A stretch of 64,000 bases of DNA. It comes from an uncultured Oscillospiraceae bacterium. Lineage in GTDB: Bacteria; Bacillota; Clostridia; Oscillospirales; Oscillospiraceae. Below the pieces are notes generated by a model that was not told where the DNA came from, did no database searches, and saw only the letters and a program-made list of their open reading frames with translations. Position numbers and translations under genes: made by a program. Location: NCBI GenBank assembly GCA_934597535.1, contig CAKTRT010000002.1, forward strand, positions 15,381 to 79,380. The letters run 5' to 3'. Of the stretch, positions 60,210 through 64,000 are shown one piece after another (the first letter of the stretch is position 1; every line of letters begins with the position of its first letter).

Positions 60210-60592
60210 AAAAAGCCCTCCACCAGTTCAAGCAGCGCATCCAGCAGCGGCAGCGCGCAGACGAGCGCGCAGAGCACGCCTGCTGTTTCCAGCAGAGCGG
60301 CAAGGGCGCTCTGCCCAGCATCGGCGCAGAGCGCGCAGGAAAAGCGCGCAACAAGCGCAACGGCCAGCACCTTCAGCAGCGGTGCAAACAGCGCAGCGGA
60401 CAGCCCTGTCAGCGCCAGCGTACGCAGGCAGAAATCCGTAAGATCGGAAAACGCGGGCAGCAGCAGCGCACAGCCGACAACGACCGACGCGAGCAGCAGC
60501 ACGAGAGCAAGCGCCTCGTCACTGCGGCGCAGCAGCAGCGTCACCCCGGCCGTGCAGAGACAAAGCGCCGCGAGTTTTATGAGCAGATCCAT
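60206..60592 (-). CDS. spoIIIAD: Stage III sporulation protein AD
   Basis: A 128-residue membrane protein with four helices, homologous in layout to SpoIIIAC repeated (EVG/FliQ-like). The start is placed at the ATG at 60592; a GTG one codon earlier overlaps the spoIIIAC stop. Confidence 0.92.
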   Translation of the reverse strand: MDLLIKLAALCLCTAGVTLLLRRSDEALALVLLLASVVVGCALLLPAFSDLTDFCLRTLALTGLSAALFAPLLKVLAVALVARFSCALCADAGQSALAALLETAGVLCALVCALPLLDALLELVEGFL

Positions 60593-60594
60593 CA

Positions 60595-60789
60595 CTAAAA
60601 CCCAAACAGGCTCTTGATGAGATCGAACAGCGAACTGATCTCCCGCACCAGCAGCATCATCGTGGTGATCAGCCCGGCAAGGCTCACGAGCATCGCCTGA
60701 TCCGGCCGGTCCGAGCGCACGAGCAGCTGGTTGAGCACCGCCACGACGATGCCCACCGCCGCGATCTTAAATACGAGGTCAATATCCAT
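60595..60789 (-). CDS. spoIIIAC: Stage III sporulation protein AC
   Basis: A 64-residue two-helix membrane protein, MDIDLVFKIAAVGIVVAVLNQLL..., the normal SpoIIIAC length. The longer frame to 60975 lies in spoIIIAB and is not used. Confidence 0.94.
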   Translation of the reverse strand: MDIDLVFKIAAVGIVVAVLNQLLVRSDRPDQAMLVSLAGLITTMMLLVREISSLFDLIKSLFGF

Positions 60790-60830
60790 ACGGTTCTTCC
60801 TTATGTAACGTATTTTTTCTTTCAGGCAAG

Positions 60831-61322
60831 TCACAGCAGCGCAATGACAAGCAGCGCTCCGCCGCCAAGACAGAGAGCCGTCGTTATGCGTTCCCGCTGC
60901 GGCACTGCTTCGGCAAGGCTGCGTTCCATGGCGGAAAGCGTTTGCGCGGCCTGCCGGAGCGCCGCGCAGACGCACGCTTCCTCTCCGTCAAGAGCAAGGC
61001 CGAGCGCCGCGACCGTCTCCCGCTCCCGCTCCTCGAGCGGTAGTCTGAGCGCGGCGGCTCTCCACGCCTCCGCCAGTGATCCTTCACCGGAAAGGCCGTC
61101 CGTCACAGCGCGGAAGAACGTCTCCGCCTCTTTCGCGCAGGAGAGCGAGCGCAGCAGCGCAGGCAGCGGCGCAAGCGTCAGGCGGATCGCCTGCGCCAGC
61201 GCAGCAAACGCCGCGGCGAGAGCGCGCAGCGTCCGCTGCCGGTCTTTCACACGCAGAAGTATGCTCCGGCGCAGAAGGAACGCCGCGCCAAGCAGCAGCG
61301 CCGCCCCCGTCAGGCGCGGCAC
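60831..61322 (-). CDS. spoIIIAB: Stage III sporulation protein AB
   Basis: A 163-residue protein with terminal hydrophobic helices (about 5-15 and 148-163) around a helical middle domain resembling type II secretion factor F. It overlaps spoIIIAA by 13 nt. Confidence 0.93.
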   Translation of the reverse strand: MPRLTGAALLLGAAFLLRRSILLRVKDRQRTLRALAAAFAALAQAIRLTLAPLPALLRSLSCAKEAETFFRAVTDGLSGEGSLAEAWRAAALRLPLEERERETVAALGLALDGEEACVCAALRQAAQTLSAMERSLAEAVPQRERITTALCLGGGALLVIALL

Positions 61323-62248
61323 GGCAGTTCCTCTACCGCGTAGCGCCGCTCACCCCCATCGCTGCGGATCACGATGCAGCGGCGGAAAACGCCCGCCGCC
61401 AGCAGCTCCCGCCAGAGCGGCTTGCGTGCCAGCTCGTCCGCATCCTGCGCGTGGATGCTTGCCAGCAGTCCCACGCCGCAGTTGGCGGCAAGGCACATTG
61501 CACGCAGGTCCCCCTGCGCCGTGATCTCGTCGGCTGCGATGACCTGCGGGTTCATCCCGCGCAGCAGCATCGGGATCGCCGTCTCCTTTGGGCAGAGCGA
61601 GAGCACATCCGTGTGATTGCCCAGCTCCATCTGCGCCTTTCCCTGCCAGCAAACGGCCAGTTCACACCGCTCGTCGATCACGGCGACGCGCAGCGCGCGG
61701 TGCTCGCTGTCCCCAAGCGACAATACGCGGATCAAATCGCGCAGCAGCGTCGTCTTTCCGCCGCCGGGCGGCGAAAGAATAAGAGTGCTCAAAAAGCGGC
61801 CGCTCTCATCAAAAAGCTGCGGCGCAATATCGCTGCCAAGGCCGATCTGCTCGCACACGATGCGCAGCGCCAGCGAGGAAATATCCTTCAGGTTGTTCAC
61901 CTCGCCGTTCCGCACGACCGCGCTGCCGCACACCCCCAGCCGAAAGCCGCCCCGCAGCGGCAAAAATCCCTGCCGCAGCGTTTCGATGCAGGCGTAGCGG
62001 GAGTATTCCGTCACTGCGCCGAGCATCTGCTCCAGATCCTCCGCCGTCACGAGCGCCGGCCGTCCCTCCGGCGCGGCATTCAGCTCTCCCTCCGGCGTGA
62101 GCACCGTCATCGGGCGCATCACGCGCAGGCGAAATTCTTCCGTGCGCTCCTTCTGCTTGTCCGGCAGCGCAAGCGCAAGGCGCTTGAGGTGGTGCGGCAG
62201 AAACGCGCTGGCCTGTTCATAGCGATAGATCCGGCTGAGCCCTTCCAT
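61310..62248 (-). CDS. spoIIIAA: Stage III sporulation protein AA (ATPase)
   Basis: A 312-residue secretion-type ATPase that powers the SpoIIIA-SpoIIQ channel. Walker A SPPGGGKTT (159-167), Walker B-like AVIDERCELA and PQVIAADEIT, and LASIHAQDADEL follow family order. It is the first gene of the complete AA-AH operon and has a sigma-E-like -10 34 nt upstream. Confidence 0.95.
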   Translation of the reverse strand: MEGLSRIYRYEQASAFLPHHLKRLALALPDKQKERTEEFRLRVMRPMTVLTPEGELNAAPEGRPALVTAEDLEQMLGAVTEYSRYACIETLRQGFLPLRGGFRLGVCGSAVVRNGEVNNLKDISSLALRIVCEQIGLGSDIAPQLFDESGRFLSTLILSPPGGGKTTLLRDLIRVLSLGDSEHRALRVAVIDERCELAVCWQGKAQMELGNHTDVLSLCPKETAIPMLLRGMNPQVIAADEITAQGDLRAMCLAANCGVGLLASIHAQDADELARKPLWRELLAAGVFRRCIVIRSDGGERRYAVEELPCRA

Positions 62249-62281
62249 CGGACATGCACTTCCCTTCTTCGGTGATGCTAC

Positions 62282-62289
62282 ACTCTATG
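62282..62289 (-). promoter_or_regulatory. Sigma-E-like -10 element of the spoIIIA operon
   Basis: CATAGAGT on the - strand, 34 nt before the spoIIIAA start, fits the sigma-E -10 (CATAnnnT). An ATG about 16 nt upstream is a weak -35 match. Mother-cell sigma-E control of spoIIIA is established in Bacillus. Confidence 0.45.
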
Positions 62290-62314
62290 CGCAGGCAGAC
62301 GGGCTCATGCAAAA

Positions 62315-62343
62315 GAAAAAACGGGGAGTTTCCCCGTTTTTTC
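62315..62343 (-). terminator. Terminator of the Cys-rich protein gene
   Basis: AAAACGGGGA-GTT-TCCCCGTTTT, with A and T runs on both sides, directly after the - strand stop at 62344. Confidence 0.85.
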
Positions 62344-63186
62344 TCAATTGCCGCAGCCGCAGCCGCATGCGCCGTTCGGCAGCGTGTTCGGCGGGAAGAA
62401 ATCGTCCAGCGGGAACTCTACCGCATCGAAGACCTTGCACGGATCCTCACTGCCGCAGTCGCCGATCCCGGCAAGCGTGCATTCATTCGAGGGGATGCAA
62501 TAGTCGTACACGGGGATGAGCAGCTGCGTGTCGCGCTCCAAACGGACGGTGGAAAACTGCCCCAGCGAAATGCACACACGGCGGATAGCGGACTCGTCGA
62601 AGATGATCGGCTCGTCAAACGCCTCCAGAATGCCGGACGGAACGCCCGTGAGCGTGCCGCGGTCGCAGCCGCAGCGGCAGTTACAGTTATCGGCGAAGTG
62701 CGCGCACAGCAGGATCGGATCGGTGACCGATACCACCGCCGTGGGAAGGTTCGCCGTCAGGTCAAGCGGAACGTCCACCATGTTCTCTGCCGGTTCGGAG
62801 GAATAGATCTTTGCGCCGCTCTCGCTGCCGAACAGCACCACTCGCTTGTCAAAGGTCGCAAGGCCCTCGATCTCGGTATAGCGGGCGCTGCCGTTCATCG
62901 CCTGCAGGATAACGCGGTAGAAAAAGCGCATATCGACCGTATAGTAGCCGCGGTTGAAATTCACCGGCTCCACATCTACGAATGTGTAGAGCAGCTCGGC
63001 GCTGCCGCCGCGGATGCTCTGAGCGGTGCTCAGCACGCTCTGGGCGCTTGCCGTCGGGTAAAATCGCAGATCTTCGATGCAGTCTTTATCCCTGCACGAT
63101 GAATAGATCTTTTTCGTATGGATACAGACCGCCTCGCGCACGCCGTTCGCGCCGCTCACGGGGCCTGCCACAACTTTCTCAGCCAT
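62344..63186 (-). CDS. Cys-rich conserved hypothetical protein
   Basis: A 280-residue protein that I recognise only as a clostridial hypothetical. Its segment IHTKKIYSSCRDKDCIEDLRFYPT near residues 22-46 looks like a family hallmark. Other Cys clusters are NCNCRCGCDRGT (about 168-179) and the tail GACGCGCGN. The composition suggests a spore-surface or metal-binding structural protein; no signal peptide is seen. The start is the ATG at 63186 after AGGAGGG; the upstream extension to 63249 runs through a hairpin. Confidence 0.75.
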   Translation of the reverse strand: MAEKVVAGPVSGANGVREAVCIHTKKIYSSCRDKDCIEDLRFYPTASAQSVLSTAQSIRGGSAELLYTFVDVEPVNFNRGYYTVDMRFFYRVILQAMNGSARYTEIEGLATFDKRVVLFGSESGAKIYSSEPAENMVDVPLDLTANLPTAVVSVTDPILLCAHFADNCNCRCGCDRGTLTGVPSGILEAFDEPIIFDESAIRRVCISLGQFSTVRLERDTQLLIPVYDYCIPSNECTLAGIGDCGSEDPCKVFDAVEFPLDDFFPPNTLPNGACGCGCGN

Positions 63187-63214
63187 ATAACCAGATCCCT
63201 CCTGATCTAAGTAC

Positions 63215-63248
63215 TGTGAAAGACCGGCATCCGTGCCGGTTTCTTTCA
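63215..63248. repeat. Inverted repeat upstream of the Cys-rich gene
   Basis: GTGAAAGACCGGCA pairs with TGCCGGTTTCTTTCAC around TCCG. It lies 28 nt before the Cys-rich gene's ATG, in its untranslated leader, and may be regulatory or a terminator for antisense transcription. Confidence 0.55.
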
Positions 63249-63308
63249 CCCCAGTCTATGCAGTCGCTTCAAATGGGTGCGCCGCACGGCGCAGGGGCGA
63301 AAAAATCC

Positions 63309-63337
63309 TATACAAATCCCGCCGGATGCGTTATAAT
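63309..63337 (+). promoter_or_regulatory. Sigma-A promoter of the DUF4364 gene
   Basis: TATACA (63309-63314), 17-nt spacer, consensus TATAAT (63332-63337); GGGAGG precedes the ATG at 63370. Confidence 0.65.
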
Positions 63338-63369
63338 ACGGCGGAACAACAAATGCAGGGAGGTGCGCT

Positions 63370-63912
63370 ATGGGGCGCGTCGGTTTTATTCAGGATAAGC
63401 TTGAGATCAAATTCCTTATACTATATGTCGCCTCCCGTCTCATCGAGCCGGTCCCGTTCGAGGCCATGCAGGAGCTGACGATGTGCGACGACGGCATCGA
63501 CTTTTTTGATTTTTCCGAATGCCTGAGCAACTTAGTCGAGTCGCAGCACCTGACGCTCTCGGACGACGGGCTCTACGCCATCACGGAAAAGGGCCTGCAC
63601 AACGGCGCGATCTGCGAGTCGAGCCTTCCCTACTCCGTGCGTCTGCGCGCCGACAAAAATATCACGATCTTCAACCAGAAGCTCAAGCGCCGCGCGCAGA
63701 TCAAATCGGATATCCATCCCCGCAGGAACGGGACCTACACCGTCACCCTCGCGTTCAACGATGATGATGACCAGCCGCTGCTCAAGATGGAACTCATGGT
63801 GCCCAAGGAGGTCATGGCCAGAGATCTTGCCGAGCGATTCCAGAAAAATCCCGAGCAGCTCTACACCGGCGTTTTGAATACGCTCTTCTCTGAACCGGAC
63901 GAAGGGAAATGA
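63370..63912 (+). CDS. DUF4364 winged-helix regulator
   Basis: A 180-residue protein of the DUF4364 family. It starts FIQDKLEIKFLILYVASRLIEPVPFEAMQEL, a winged helix-turn-helix (about 8-75), followed by a beta-rich domain (DIHPRRNGTYTVTLAFNDDD...). Family members are presumed transcription regulators of unknown target. It has its own promoter. Confidence 0.88.
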   Translation: MGRVGFIQDKLEIKFLILYVASRLIEPVPFEAMQELTMCDDGIDFFDFSECLSNLVESQHLTLSDDGLYAITEKGLHNGAICESSLPYSVRLRADKNITIFNQKLKRRAQIKSDIHPRRNGTYTVTLAFNDDDDQPLLKMELMVPKEVMARDLAERFQKNPEQLYTGVLNTLFSEPDEGK

Positions 63913-63989
63913 CGCACATATCAGGACCTGTTGACAAAGTGGCGCGCAAATCCTTTCTGTGGTATAAATAGTTATAGGAGGGATGCAGC

Positions 63990-64000
63990 ATGATGGGACG
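63990..64000 (+). CDS. Start of a further CDS, possibly mraZ
   Basis: ATG at 63990 preceded by TAGGAGGG; reading M-M-G before the window ends. Upstream TTGACAAAGTGG resembles the AAAGTGG box of mraZ promoters in Bacillota, and the division cluster often starts with mraZ. Only three codons are visible, so this is a guess. Confidence 0.3.

Noticed and set aside
1-64000. CRISPR array
   Set aside because: No regularly spaced direct repeats were seen; the only repeated sequences are isolated hairpins and the element ends.

Overview
The window comes from a GC-rich, spore-forming, anaerobic member of the Clostridia, most likely Oscillospiraceae/Ruminococcaceae. The sporulation genes are spoIVA, sipL, spoVM, the complete spoIIIAA-AH operon and gerW. 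There is selenocysteine machinery (selA, selB, tRNA-Sec), an MEP isoprenoid route with an IspH-S1 fusion, and a butyryl-CoA:acetate CoA-transferase typical of gut butyrate producers. The genus cannot be fixed from sequence alone.

Bases 1-10600: a conserved P-loop ATPase gene of the PRK06851 type is cut in two by a 9.13 kb element (about 1022-10151) that carries its own large serine recombinase. Removing the element at a shared CATG rejoins the two halves exactly in frame (91 + 264 codons). The cargo is less GC-rich than the host. It includes an AAA15-type ATPase, a divergent three-gene module (ComEC-like metallo-beta-lactamase, small possibly caspase-like protein, four-helix membrane protein), an AAA+/DUF4143 ATPase under a palindromic operator, a small SWIM zinc-finger protein, a tyrosine integrase and a tRNA-Leu-like fragment. 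The element therefore looks composite.

Bases 10600-19500: selA-selB-tRNA-Sec on the + strand; then, on the - strand, a spore-coat anchoring cluster (small membrane protein, spoVM, sipL, spoIVA); then a PLP aminotransferase and an IS66 tnpA remnant broken by a nonsense codon. Two near-identical 40-nt perfect palindromes end genes at 155-194 and 18960-18999.

Bases 19500-35400 (- strand): one long housekeeping run, cdaA-cdaR-rseC-DUF5685-dnaJ-yicC-remA-gmk-rpoZ-priA-def-fmt-rsmB-rlmN-stp-prkC-rsgA. It has the order known from Bacillota, but coaBC is missing between rpoZ and priA.

Bases 35400-51000 (- strand): cysteine desulfurase with a DUF3343 partner; ispD-ispF behind a CarD-type regulator; the CoA-transferase; then M50 protease-scpA-scpB-DUF2953-gerW-dac-rluB-rpiR-HI0933-cmk-plsC-ispH/S1.

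Bases 51100-54200 (- strand): a methionine ABC transporter (metQ-metN-metI). Its 5' region holds what I consider the most striking find: a 38-codon leader ORF with 10 Met codons, then an intrinsic terminator and a mutually exclusive antiterminator helix. This is a classical attenuator geometry for sensing methionyl-tRNA supply, with no SAM riboswitch or T-box visible.

Bases 54200-64000: ispA-xseB-xseA, nusB, an Asp23 protein, the spoIIIA operon, a Cys-rich protein of unknown function, a DUF4364 regulator and the start of a further gene.
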